Positions 25,387 to 34,789 of a stretch of 64,000 nucleotides of DNA are shown one piece after another. A program made the position numbers and the translations under genes. The stretch is taken from assembly GCA_963730005.1 (NCBI GenBank), contig CAVSPO010000036.1, forward strand, positions 70,542 through 134,541, given 5' to 3'. How positions within the stretch are numbered: the stretch's first letter is position 1; each line of letters opens with the position of its first letter. Below the pieces are notes generated by a model. That model did no database searches. It was not told the DNA's origin and saw only the letters and a program-made list of their open reading frames with translations. The stretch is from CAVSPO01 sp963730005. GTDB lineage: Bacteria > Actinomycetota > Actinomycetes > Propionibacteriales > Propionibacteriaceae.

Positions 25387-26097
25387 TCAGAACAACCGAT
25401 CGTCGCTGTGGTCCAATCCGCGCAGTTCGTCATAGTCAACCGTCACGCAAGCGATGCCACGGTCAGTCGCCAAGGTCTTGGCCTGAGGCTTGATCAACTG
25501 CGCCGCAAAGACACCCTGCACCGGGGAAAGCAACGGGTCCCGATTCATCAGGTCCAGATATCGTGTCAGCTGCTCGACACCGTCGATCTCGCCACGACGC
25601 TTGACCTCCACGGCCACGTACCGGTTCCTGTCGTCGCGCAGTAGCAGGTCGACCGGGCCGATGCTGGTCGGGTACTCGCGTTGCACCAGGGTGTAACCGT
25701 CTCCGATGGCGCGGGGATTCTCCGCAAGCAAAGCCTGCAGGTGTGCCTCGACGCCGTCCTTCTGCAAACCGGGGTCTTGTCCCAACTCGTGGTGGAGATC
25801 TTCGTACACCTCCCCCAGACAGATCTGCAGGGTGTCGCCGTTCCTGCCCCTGACCTGCCAGATCTCGGTGATCTCCGAATCCAGATCGGCTGTGACAGCC
25901 TCGGTGTCGGGGCCAGCAGGCAGCACTGTGAGGGTGCAGGGCGGACTCATCCAGTTGAGCGGCTTGTACGCCCGGTCGTCGGCATGGATGGAGACGGAGT
26001 TGTCGGCTTTCACCATGATCAGCCGCGTGGCCATCGGCAGATGCGCCGTCAGCCGACCCGTGTAATCGACCTGACACTGGGCAATCAGCAATCGCAT
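25387..26097 (-). CDS. nucS: Mismatch-specific endonuclease NucS (EndoMS)
   Basis: Cuts both strands at mismatches and replaces MutS/MutL repair in most actinobacteria. The 236-aa protein has an N-terminal DNA-binding domain and a C-terminal RecB-like nuclease with GPVDLLLRD and VAVEVKRRG giving the D-ExK active site, then EQLTRYLDLMNRD with the QxxxY-type motif. It ends DDRLF, a short acidic-hydrophobic tail of the kind proposed to touch the sliding clamp. ATG 26097 is 6 nt after TAGATT on the minus strand, so the message is probably leaderless. It converges on the Scy/FilP-like gene with a 17-bp gap. Confidence 0.94.
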   Translation of the reverse strand: MRLLIAQCQVDYTGRLTAHLPMATRLIMVKADNSVSIHADDRAYKPLNWMSPPCTLTVLPAGPDTEAVTADLDSEITEIWQVRGRNGDTLQICLGEVYEDLHHELGQDPGLQKDGVEAHLQALLAENPRAIGDGYTLVQREYPTSIGPVDLLLRDDRNRYVAVEVKRRGEIDGVEQLTRYLDLMNRDPLLSPVQGVFAAQLIKPQAKTLATDRGIACVTVDYDELRGLDHSDDRLF

Positions 26098-26103
26098 CCG
26101 ACC

Positions 26104-26109
26104 AATCTA
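26104..26109 (-). promoter_or_regulatory. -10 hexamer of a probable leaderless nucS promoter
   Basis: TAGATT on the minus strand, 6 nt, then the nucS ATG. It faces away from the element at 26129-26134, leaving only 43 bp between the two start codons. Confidence 0.6.
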
Positions 26110-26128
26110 GCCCGCTTCCGGCACAGGT

Positions 26129-26134
26129 TAGACT
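26129..26134 (+). promoter_or_regulatory. -10 hexamer of a probable leaderless promoter (zinc-ribbon gene)
   Basis: TAGACT, 6 nt, then ATG 26141. Each promoter's -35 would fall in or beyond the other's -10 region, so the two may compete for polymerase. Confidence 0.6.
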
Positions 26135-26140
26135 GCGCCA

Positions 26141-26413
26141 ATGGGTCGACGAGTGAACAAGTACCTGCGTCCGGTGCAGCCGTTGCGCACCGGTGGCGCC
26201 ACGTCGGCCGCCAAGATGGACGGCCGATGGATCATGCGCACTGTTGCCGCTGGCCAATCGGACAAGGACTACCGCTGCCCGGGCTGCGACGGCATAGTGG
26301 CCGCCGGGTCGCCGCACGTGGTGGCCTGGCCGGCCACTCCCCCACTCGGTTCCACCTCGGGCGTGGAGTTCCGGCGGCACTGGCACACCGCCTGCTGGAC
26401 CAGACGTCGATGA
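26141..26413 (+). CDS. Small zinc-ribbon-like protein, unknown function
   Basis: A 90-aa basic protein, often labelled only as ATP/GTP-binding protein in actinobacteria, a name I see no motif for. It contains YRCPGCDGIV and, 29 residues further on, HWHTACW, giving a plausible CxxC...HxxxC zinc site. It is conserved next to nucS in Streptomyces (from memory). It is divergent from nucS, and its stop overlaps the next gene's ATG by 4 bp (ATGA), so it is co-translated with the hydrolase. Confidence 0.75.
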   Translation: MGRRVNKYLRPVQPLRTGGATSAAKMDGRWIMRTVAAGQSDKDYRCPGCDGIVAAGSPHVVAWPATPPLGSTSGVEFRRHWHTACWTRRR

Positions 26414-27192
26414 AGAATCTGCACCATCAGGTCGTGGGCGCCGGGCCGGAGACGGTGGTGTTCCTGCACGGATTGTTCGGTCAGGGCAAGAACCTGGGCA
26501 CCATCGCCGCGAATCTGTCCGATCAGGCAACCTGCCTGCTGATGGACCTGCCGAACCATGGCCGCTCGCCCTGGACGGTCTCGTTCGATCTCGACCTCTT
26601 CGCCGACCTGGTGGCCGGGCAGTTGCAGCTGCTGAAGATGCCGCGGCCGGTACTGCTGGTGGGCCACTCCCTGGGCGGCAAAGTGGCGATGCGGCTCACC
26701 GTGCGCTACCCGGAGCTGGTGAGCCGGCTGGCGGTCATCGACATTTCCCCCACGCAGACCGTGGCCGCCCACGATTTCCGCCGGTTCGCGGACGCCATGC
26801 TGGCGTTGCCGCTGGAACAACTCACCTCTCGCCGCCAGGCCAGCGCGCTGCTGACACCCCAGGTGCCGAGCGGACAGGTCCGCGATTTTCTTCTGCAGAG
26901 CCTGCGGCGCGATGAACAGGGGCACTGGTTCTGGCTGATGAACCTGCGTCTGCTGAGCCAGAATCTCGACAAGGTGGCGGGCTGGCCACCACTGACAGGC
27001 AGCTGGCCAGGGCCGACGACATGGATCGTGGGCGGTGCCTCCGACTACGTCAGGCCTGAACACGTGCCCATCTTCAAGGCGTACTTTCCGCGCTCCGAAC
27101 TGGTGCGGGTCAAGGACGCGACCCACTGGGTCCATGCCGAACACCCCGCCGTCGTGACTGAGCGGCTGCGGTGCCTGCTCAACCGGCGGTGA
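26410..27192 (+). CDS. Alpha/beta-hydrolase (YbfF-like esterase)
   Basis: A 260-aa alpha/beta-hydrolase. Oxyanion region VVFLHGLFGQGKNLGTIA, nucleophile elbow GHSLGG, acid Asp in GGASDYV and catalytic His in ATHWVHAEHP are all present, and LMDLPNHGRSPW resembles the YbfF esterase group. The substrate is unknown. ATG 26410 overlaps the zinc-ribbon stop (ATGA). The 3' end overlaps the convergent cyclophilin gene by 14 bp, so no room exists for a terminator between them. Confidence 0.85.
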   Translation: MKNLHHQVVGAGPETVVFLHGLFGQGKNLGTIAANLSDQATCLLMDLPNHGRSPWTVSFDLDLFADLVAGQLQLLKMPRPVLLVGHSLGGKVAMRLTVRYPELVSRLAVIDISPTQTVAAHDFRRFADAMLALPLEQLTSRRQASALLTPQVPSGQVRDFLLQSLRRDEQGHWFWLMNLRLLSQNLDKVAGWPPLTGSWPGPTTWIVGGASDYVRPEHVPIFKAYFPRSELVRVKDATHWVHAEHPAVVTERLRCLLNRR

Positions 27193-27889
27193 CCGCCCTG
27201 ATCCGAGCCTCGCTGATCGGCTTGGGGCTTGCGGACGCATCGACACCCTGAGCGCCGATGCTGGCGACGACGTAGATTGACTCGCTGTCGAGGTGGCCGA
27301 ACACGGTGTACTTCGGCGGCAGCGGCGAATCTTGGTAGACGATGAAGAACTGCGAACCATTCGTGTCGGGGCCGGAATTGGCCATCGCCACCGTGCCGGC
27401 GGGGTAGGTCTCGGTGCCCGTCAGCTCATCTGCGAACACGTAGCCCGGGCCGCCCTTTCCGCTGCCGGACGGGTCGCCGCACTGCAGGATGAAGATGCCG
27501 TGATCAACCAGCCGGTGGCAGGCTGTGTCATTGAAGAACCCCTGGCCGGCCAGTGACTCGAAGGACGCCGCCGCACACGGGGCGTTGGCCCGGTCCAGCG
27601 TCACCTGCACGTCGCCCTCGCTCAGCGCCAGTGAGTAGACGGCTTCACCGCTGCGCGGCACCGACCGCGGGTCCGGCGGGTCCACAGGCTTGGCTGGGGT
27701 GCCATGAGGCGCGAACGTGCACGGGGCAGGCTCCTGGACTCCGGAGGCGTCGGAAGTCCCGGACGCGGGCAGCGCTTTCGAGGACGCCACCTGGGTCGGC
27801 GACGGCGCCGGTTGCGCGGCGCAGCCCGCGGTGAGTGACACCAAGGCCACTGCCAGCGTGCACCGTACCTGCATCTGGTTGAGGGGCAT
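27179..27889 (-). CDS. Lipoprotein cyclophilin (peptidyl-prolyl cis-trans isomerase)
   Basis: An exported lipoprotein. The signal peptide MPLNQMQVRCTLAVALVSL leads to lipobox LTAGC, with the acylated Cys near residue 23. A Ser/Pro/Ala-rich linker precedes a cyclophilin domain with FNDTACHRLVDHGIFILQCGDP, GTVAMANSGPDTNGSQFFI and KYTVFGHL. The catalytic Arg usually found in FHR is present as HRLV. It would help fold proteins on the outer face of the membrane. ATG 27889 is chosen for AGGAG 4 nt upstream and for the best signal peptide. Confidence 0.88.
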   Translation of the reverse strand: MPLNQMQVRCTLAVALVSLTAGCAAQPAPSPTQVASSKALPASGTSDASGVQEPAPCTFAPHGTPAKPVDPPDPRSVPRSGEAVYSLALSEGDVQVTLDRANAPCAAASFESLAGQGFFNDTACHRLVDHGIFILQCGDPSGSGKGGPGYVFADELTGTETYPAGTVAMANSGPDTNGSQFFIVYQDSPLPPKYTVFGHLDSESIYVVASIGAQGVDASASPKPISEARIRAVTAG

Positions 27890-27950
27890 GGGACTCCTGA
27901 CTGTATTGGGCCGCATCGGCTCGCACGGCCGACTCCAGTAGTGCCAACTA

Positions 27951-27956
27951 TAGGAT
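27951..27956 (+). promoter_or_regulatory. -10 hexamer of a probable leaderless pduO promoter
   Basis: TAGGAT, 7 nt, then ATG 27964. A minus-strand TATAGT overlaps it (27947-27952) and could serve the divergent cyclophilin gene. Confidence 0.5.
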
Positions 27957-27963
27957 CGACCCC

Positions 27964-28596
27964 ATGGTCAACTTGACGCGCATCTACACCCGCACCGGCG
28001 ATTCTGGGCAGACACGTCTGTCCGACAACACCCAGGTGCCCAAGACCGACCTGCGAGTGCAAGCGTACGGACAAGTGGACGAAACCAACTCGGCGCTGGG
28101 CGTCGCGCTTGCCCAAACTGACGTTCCCCAGCGACTGCGAGTGGTCCTGGCGCACATCCAGAACGAGCTCTTCGATGTTGGTGCGGACATCAGCTGCCCG
28201 GTGACGGCCGATCCGCCCTGGCAACCGCTGCGCGTGGACCAGGCGTCGATTGATCGGCTGGAGGCCTGGTGCGACGAATTCGGCGAGCAACTACCCAAGC
28301 TGCGTTCCTTCATTCTTCCTGGCGGCACTGCCTTGGCCGCTCAGCTGCACGTCGCGCGAACCCTGGCACGAAGCGCCGAACGTTCCGCCTGGGCCGCCGC
28401 AGCGCAATTCGGGTTGGCAGCGACACCAGGCGTTGTGGACGGCGGCCTCAACCCATTGGCACTCACGTATCTGAACCGGCTGTCCGACCTGCTCTTCAAC
28501 CTGGCCCGTCACGCCAACCAGGCTGCCAGCCACGACGAAACCCTGTGGGTGCCTGGCACCGGCCGGACCAACCCGAACGCTCAGGGCACCCGGTAG
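27964..28596 (+). CDS. pduO: Cob(I)alamin adenosyltransferase, PduO type
   Basis: Adds the adenosyl group from ATP to cob(I)alamin to make adenosylcobalamin. The 210-aa protein has RIYTRTGDSGQTRLSD at the N-terminus, YGQVDETNSALG, the IQNELFDVGADISCP block and the C-terminal ARTLARSAERSAW, all typical of PduO. It would supply cofactor to methylmalonyl-CoA mutase, served by MeaB in the same window. Its end overlaps the convergent lipoate ligase gene by 16 bp. Confidence 0.93.
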   Translation: MVNLTRIYTRTGDSGQTRLSDNTQVPKTDLRVQAYGQVDETNSALGVALAQTDVPQRLRVVLAHIQNELFDVGADISCPVTADPPWQPLRVDQASIDRLEAWCDEFGEQLPKLRSFILPGGTALAAQLHVARTLARSAERSAWAAAAQFGLAATPGVVDGGLNPLALTYLNRLSDLLFNLARHANQAASHDETLWVPGTGRTNPNAQGTR

Positions 28597-29630
28597 GTCC
28601 ACTCGGCAGTGGCGAATTTCTCCTCCACCAGGCGACGCGCTGTTTCCAGCTCCTGCCGGGTGTAGTCGGACTGGACACACCGGTAACGACTGCTGAAGAA
28701 CTCGACGAACCGGCGCATGATCTCCTCGCGCGGCAAACCGGTCTGCGAGCGCATCGGGTCGACCCGCTTGTTGGCGCTTCTGGTCCCCTTGTCAGACAGC
28801 TTCTCCCGGCCGATCCGCAACACCTGCAACATCTTGTCGGCATCGATGTCGTAACTCATCGTGACATGGTGCAGCAGCGTGCCATCCACGAAGCGACGCT
28901 GCGCGGCGCCCCCGATCTTGCCCTTGTCCGAGGCGATGTCGTTCAAGGGGACGTAGCGGGCATTCACCCCGACCTCGGCCAAAGCGCCGAGCACCCAGTC
29001 GTCCAGGAATGAGTAGGACTGCTCGAAGCTGAGCCCCTCAACCAGGGAGCTGGGCACGGTCAAGGAGTACGTGATGCAGTTGCCCGGCTCCATGAACATC
29101 GCCCCGCCCCCGGTGACTCTGCGCACCACGCGGATTCCGTACTTGCGGGCGTTCTCGTCGTCGATCTCGTTCTTCACCGACTGGAACGAGCCAATCACCA
29201 CCAACGGCGAATCCCAATCCCAGAGCCGAAAGGTGGGACGCCGCAGTCCGGCGGCAAGCTGATGAGACATCACTTCGTCCAGGGCGACGTGCATCGCTGG
29301 GTCCATCGTGGTCGGTCCGATCACATCGAACTCCAGATCGTCCCAGCGCACGGCATGGCCAAGGGCCCGACGAACAGCGATACCGACAGCTTCGGGGCTG
29401 AAGCCGATCATCGCCACGTCGTCGTCCAACGCGTTCTCGATGGCCAGTGCCAGCTCCGGACCGGTTGCTGAATCCGGCATTCCGTTGAGCGCATTGTTGA
29501 TTTGTTCCAGCGCGGTGTCCGGTTCCAGAAAGAAGTCACCGGAGACGAAAGCGTTGGTCAACCTACCGTCCACGACGTCGACGTCAACGGCAACCAGCTT
29601 GCCGCCGCGCACTTTGTACTCTCCACGCAT
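28581..29630 (-). CDS. Lipoate-protein ligase family protein with the accessory domain at the N-terminus
   Basis: A 349-aa lipoate (or octanoate) attaching enzyme. Residues about 1-85 (GEYKVRGGKLVAVDVDVVDG...GDFFLEPD) resemble the accessory domain that is C-terminal in E. coli LplA. The catalytic BPL/LplA domain follows with RRVTGGGAMFMEPGNCITYS and DKGKIGGAAQRRFVDGTLLHH, the Lys being the acyl-AMP ligand. The domain order is therefore swapped relative to E. coli. ATG 29630 has AAGGA 5 nt upstream. It would modify pyruvate/oxoacid dehydrogenase E2 or glycine cleavage H protein. Confidence 0.85.
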   Translation of the reverse strand: MRGEYKVRGGKLVAVDVDVVDGRLTNAFVSGDFFLEPDTALEQINNALNGMPDSATGPELALAIENALDDDVAMIGFSPEAVGIAVRRALGHAVRWDDLEFDVIGPTTMDPAMHVALDEVMSHQLAAGLRRPTFRLWDWDSPLVVIGSFQSVKNEIDDENARKYGIRVVRRVTGGGAMFMEPGNCITYSLTVPSSLVEGLSFEQSYSFLDDWVLGALAEVGVNARYVPLNDIASDKGKIGGAAQRRFVDGTLLHHVTMSYDIDADKMLQVLRIGREKLSDKGTRSANKRVDPMRSQTGLPREEIMRRFVEFFSSRYRCVQSDYTRQELETARRLVEEKFATAEWTYRVP

Positions 29631-29694
29631 TGGGTTCCTTGTCCGGGCGACGTAGCCCCTGGATCGGTGGGGTTTTCGAGATCCGCAGCCACGA

Positions 29695-30165
29695 TCAGTC
29701 GCGGAAATGCTCCCAATAGGTTGCCCCACCTGGCGGGGACGCTTCAAACCAGCTCAACAGACCGACCAGCGACCCTCGAGAGGTGGCCAGCTCCCAGGCC
29801 GATTGCGCCTCTGCGGCGTCGTTGGTCGCCAGTCGCAAGATGGTGGCATCCTGGCTGAGAGCCTCCAACTCGGTGCCCTGCGCCTCCCTTCGGCCAACCA
29901 ACCGGGAGTGCGCACGGGGAAACACCACCTTGGGTCGGAAGGAAATGGAGAAAACGCGGTACCACTCCAGGAAATTCCCGTCATAGCGCGCCATTCCGGT
30001 CATCCAACCAGTGGCTCCCTCAGAATCGGCCGGCCGCAAATCACAGTCGAAGACGCCGCCACGGGAAGAAAGCCAGCGGCGGCGCAAGAACAACATCATG
30101 AGGCTCAGGGCGCACACGAGCAGCACAAGCCCAACCACCACCTCGGCGCCCGCCAGCCAACTCAT
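29695..30165 (-). CDS. DUF2550 family membrane protein
   Basis: A 156-aa protein with one N-terminal membrane helix (about 6-27, AEVVVGLVLLVCALSLMML) and a cytosolic domain of the DUF2550 type (GVFDCDLRP, ATGWMTGMARYDGNFLEWYRVFS, RLATNDAAEAQSAWEL). In actinobacteria it almost always follows atpC, as here 96 bp downstream. No biochemical role is known to me; constant linkage suggests a link to the ATP synthase or the cell envelope genes beyond it. Confidence 0.85.
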   Translation of the reverse strand: MSWLAGAEVVVGLVLLVCALSLMMLFLRRRWLSSRGGVFDCDLRPADSEGATGWMTGMARYDGNFLEWYRVFSISFRPKVVFPRAHSRLVGRREAQGTELEALSQDATILRLATNDAAEAQSAWELATSRGSLVGLLSWFEASPPGGATYWEHFRD

Positions 30166-30195
30166 GGCAGCAACTTACCCCCAGCAGACGCTGGA

Positions 30196-30230
30196 GCCCA
30201 GCCATTCAGATGAACTCCTCATGGCTGGGC
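30196..30230 (-). terminator. Hairpin after atpC
   Basis: A perfect 10-bp stem (GCCCAGCCAT/ATGGCTGGGC) with a 15-nt loop between atpC and the DUF2550 gene. No T-run follows, so it may be a weak terminator or an mRNA-processing or stabilising hairpin at the end of the atp operon. Confidence 0.4.
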
Positions 30231-30261
30231 CCCGGCGAAGACGACTGTTCGTCAGTGACGG

Positions 30262-30675
30262 TCAGGCATTCAACTCCCTCAGCTTGCTACCTGCCTTGAT
30301 CTGGCTGACCAAACGGTTGTAAAGGTGCTGGTCGACATCCGACAGCTCACCCTGCTCCAACTTCTCGTACAGCGCCGCGATCTCGGAGTGGGCGTCGTCC
30401 ACCGAAACGTTGCGAGCCAGCTCGGCAGAGTCGGACAGCAGGGAGACGTGGTCCTTCCACACAGAGACGAAGCCACCACTGACTGCGAGGATGTCACGGG
30501 TGCCGTCCGGGGACACCACCTCGGCTGCACAAGGAACGACCACGCCCATGAAGGCCTGATGCCCCGGCAAAATGCCCACATCGCCCTCAGTGGTGCGGAC
30601 CAGGATGCTGATCGCCCGGCCTTGCCAGAGCAGACCACCAGGCGAGACCACTGACACCTTCAGCGGTTCTGACAT
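30262..30675 (-). CDS. atpC: ATP synthase epsilon subunit
   Basis: Central-stalk regulatory subunit of F1, 137 aa. The N-terminal beta-sandwich shows LKVSVVSPGGLLWQGRA, GDVGILPGHQAFMGVVVP and AVSGGFVSVWKDHVSLLSDSAE; a C-terminal two-helix region follows (AHSEIAALYEKLEQGE...). Last gene of the atp operon, starting 2 bp after atpD. The ATG is preceded by a GGGTGA site inside the atpD end. Confidence 0.95.
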   Translation of the reverse strand: MSEPLKVSVVSPGGLLWQGRAISILVRTTEGDVGILPGHQAFMGVVVPCAAEVVSPDGTRDILAVSGGFVSVWKDHVSLLSDSAELARNVSVDDAHSEIAALYEKLEQGELSDVDQHLYNRLVSQIKAGSKLRELNA

Positions 30676-30677
30676 GC

Positions 30678-32132
30678 CTAGTCACCCTTCTTCAGTTTGT
30701 CCCACTTCTTCATCACGTCATCCATACCGCCAACGTTGAAGAACGCCTGTTCGGGGATCTCGTCACAATCCCCGTCACAGATTGCCTTGAAGGCCGAGAC
30801 GGTCTGGGCCACCGGCACGGTCGAACCGGGAACCTGGGTGAACTTCTCGGCCACGTAGAAGTTCTGCGAGAGGAACTGCTGGACGCGGCGAGCACGTGCC
30901 ACCACGATCTTGTCCTCTTCGCCGAGCTCGTCAATGCCGAGAATGGCAATGATGTCCTGCAACTCCTTGTTGCGCTGCAGGATCTGCTTGACCCGGGTCG
31001 CCGTCTCATAGTGCTCCTGGCCGACATGCTCCGGAGCCAGAATGCGGCTGGTTGAGGTCAGCGGATCAACTGCGGGGTAGATGCCACGCGATGCGATGTC
31101 ACGACTGAGCTCCGTCGTGGCATCCAGGTGCGCGAACGTTGTCGCCGGCGCCGGATCCGTGTAGTCGTCAGCTGGCACGTAGATGGCCTGCAAGGACGTG
31201 ATCGAGTGACCCTTGGTCGAGGTGATTCGCTCCTGCAACTTGCCCATCTCGTCGGCCAGGGTCGGCTGGTAACCCACTGCAGACGGCATCCGCCCGAGCA
31301 GCGTGGACACCTCCGAGCCTGCCTGGGTGAACCGGAAGATGTTGTCGATGAACAGCAGCACGTCCTGGTTCTCGACGTCACGGAAGTGCTCAGCCATCGT
31401 CAGTGCGCTCAGGGCGACGCGCAGACGGGTGCCGGGCGGTTCGTCCATCTGGCCGAACACCATCGCGGTGTCCTTGAGCACGTCGGCCTCGACCATCTCG
31501 TTGTACAGGTCGTTGCCCTCACGGGTGCGCTCCCCCACGCCGGCGAACACCGAAGTACCGCCGAAGTTGTGGGCAATGCGGAAGATCATTTCCTGGATCA
31601 ACACGGTCTTGCCGACGCCTGCGCCCCCGAACAGGCCGATCTTGCCACCCTGCACATACGGGGTCAGCAGGTCGAGCACCTTGATGCCGGTCTCCAGCAT
31701 CTTGGACTCGGGCTCGAGCTGGTCAAACGCCGGCGGATCGCGATGAATGGGCCAGCGCTCGGTGATCTCCAGGCTGGCAGTGTCAGCGTTGAGGCACTCA
31801 CCCGTCACGTTCCACACATGGCCCTTGGCGACGTTACCTACCGGCACTGAGATCGGTGTTCCGGTGTCACGCACGGCGGCGCCGCGGCGCAACCCGTCGG
31901 TTGGCTTGAGAGAGATGCAGCGCACGCAGTCATCACCGATCTGCAGCTCGACCTCGAGGTGGATGGTGCGCGTTTCGTGCCCATCATCGATGTCGACCAG
32001 CAGGTCGTTGTAGATCGCGGGGAGCTGGTTGGTCGGAAACTCAACGTCGACGACGGAGCCGATGACCCGCTTGACACGTCCGACGCCCGGTGTTCCGGTC
32101 TGCTCCGCGCTCGCAACAGCAGTGGCAGTCAT
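30678..32132 (-). CDS. atpD: ATP synthase beta subunit
   Basis: Catalytic F1 subunit, 484 aa. Walker A is GGAGVGKTVLIQE, followed by GVGERTREGNDLY with the catalytic Glu, Walker B VLLFIDNIFRFTQAG, and the DELSEED-like region near the C-terminus, here DELGEED. ATG 32132 (MTATAVASAEQTGTPG) has AGGAG 9 nt upstream; the frame is open beyond it without support. Lies 4 bp after atpG and 2 bp before atpC. Confidence 0.97.
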   Translation of the reverse strand: MTATAVASAEQTGTPGVGRVKRVIGSVVDVEFPTNQLPAIYNDLLVDIDDGHETRTIHLEVELQIGDDCVRCISLKPTDGLRRGAAVRDTGTPISVPVGNVAKGHVWNVTGECLNADTASLEITERWPIHRDPPAFDQLEPESKMLETGIKVLDLLTPYVQGGKIGLFGGAGVGKTVLIQEMIFRIAHNFGGTSVFAGVGERTREGNDLYNEMVEADVLKDTAMVFGQMDEPPGTRLRVALSALTMAEHFRDVENQDVLLFIDNIFRFTQAGSEVSTLLGRMPSAVGYQPTLADEMGKLQERITSTKGHSITSLQAIYVPADDYTDPAPATTFAHLDATTELSRDIASRGIYPAVDPLTSTSRILAPEHVGQEHYETATRVKQILQRNKELQDIIAILGIDELGEEDKIVVARARRVQQFLSQNFYVAEKFTQVPGSTVPVAQTVSAFKAICDGDCDEIPEQAFFNVGGMDDVMKKWDKLKKGD

Positions 32133-32136
32133 TGAC

Positions 32137-33036
32137 TCAGTTCTCCTGTCCACTGTCGGCCAGCGCACCAGCGCCACCGACGATTTCGTTGATTTCCTGG
32201 GTGATCTCGGCCTGCCGAGCTTGGTTGGCGTCGCGCGTCAACTGCTCGATCAGGCTCTTCGCATTGTCGGTGGCCGAGTGCATGGCCTGCTGCCGAGCGG
32301 CGACCTCGGAAGCTGCTGACTCCACGAGCCCATAGTAAATGCGGCTCTGCACATACATCGGCAGCAGCGCATCCAGCACCGTGGCGGCATCCGGTTCGAA
32401 GTCATAGGTCTGTCGAGGCCCTGAGCCCCCCTCAGAAATGACCATCTCCAAAGGCAACAAACGCATGATTCGTGGCGATTGACTGACCATGGAGTTGAAC
32501 TTGGTGAAGACGACATGCAGCTCGTCGACACCACCGTCATCAGCATCCTTGAGGAACTGCTCGATGATCAGTTCGCCGATCTCCTTGGCTGCGTTGAACT
32601 CGGGATTCTCGCTGAAACCCATCCAGGCGCGTACCGGACGACGATCGCGGAAAGTGAAGTAGTCCGCCGCCTTTCGCCCCGTCGTGTAAAGATCAACTTC
32701 CTTGCCCGCAGCAGTCAGCCTCTCTATCAGGCCCTCGGCCATACGGATGACGTTGGATGAGTAGGCACCAGCCAGCCCACGGTCGGAGCTGATGACCAAC
32801 AGCGCTGCACGCCGAGGGTTCTCGGCTTCCACCGTCAGCGGATGTGCGATATCGGTGTGGCCTGCGACCATGGCCACTGCCCCGACCAACTCATCGTTGA
32901 ACGGCTCCGACTGTTTGGCTTTGACCTGGGCCTTGGTCACCCGTGAGGCCGCAATCATTTCCATGGCCTTGGTGATCTTCATGGTCGCGGTGACGGACTT
33001 CCGTCGCTCGCGAAGCTCGCGGAGAGTTGCCGGCAT
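32137..33036 (-). CDS. atpG: ATP synthase gamma subunit
   Basis: Rotor shaft of F1, 299 aa. N-terminal helix ATLRELRERRKSVTATMKITKAMEMIAASRV and C-terminal helix SATDNAKSLIEQLTRDANQARQAEITQEINEIVGGAGAL form the coiled-coil shaft; the central domain has VISSDRGLAGAYSSN. ATG 33036 starts MPATLREL, 4 bp after the atpA stop. Confidence 0.96.
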   Translation of the reverse strand: MPATLRELRERRKSVTATMKITKAMEMIAASRVTKAQVKAKQSEPFNDELVGAVAMVAGHTDIAHPLTVEAENPRRAALLVISSDRGLAGAYSSNVIRMAEGLIERLTAAGKEVDLYTTGRKAADYFTFRDRRPVRAWMGFSENPEFNAAKEIGELIIEQFLKDADDGGVDELHVVFTKFNSMVSQSPRIMRLLPLEMVISEGGSGPRQTYDFEPDAATVLDALLPMYVQSRIYYGLVESAASEVAARQQAMHSATDNAKSLIEQLTRDANQARQAEITQEINEIVGGAGALADSGQEN

Positions 33037-33040
33037 GTGT

Positions 33041-34681
<1,641 letters not shown>

Positions 34682-34704
34682 TGCGCCCCTACTCTCTCCC
34701 GCTG

Positions 34705-34752
34705 CTCCGGCCTTGCGGGCCTGTCCATTCCGCCGGCCCAAGCGGGCCGGAG
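34705..34752 (-). other. Hairpin in the atpH-atpA gap
   Basis: CTCCGGCC pairs perfectly with GGCCGGAG across a 32-nt interior that can form further G-C pairs. It lies in the only sizeable gap of the atp operon (108 bp), about 25 nt before the atpA start. It may stabilise or process the mRNA so that F1 genes are made in higher amounts. Confidence 0.5.
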
Positions 34753-34789
34753 CTGTCTGCTTTGTTGCTCCCCCAGGAGCCTGTCCTGC

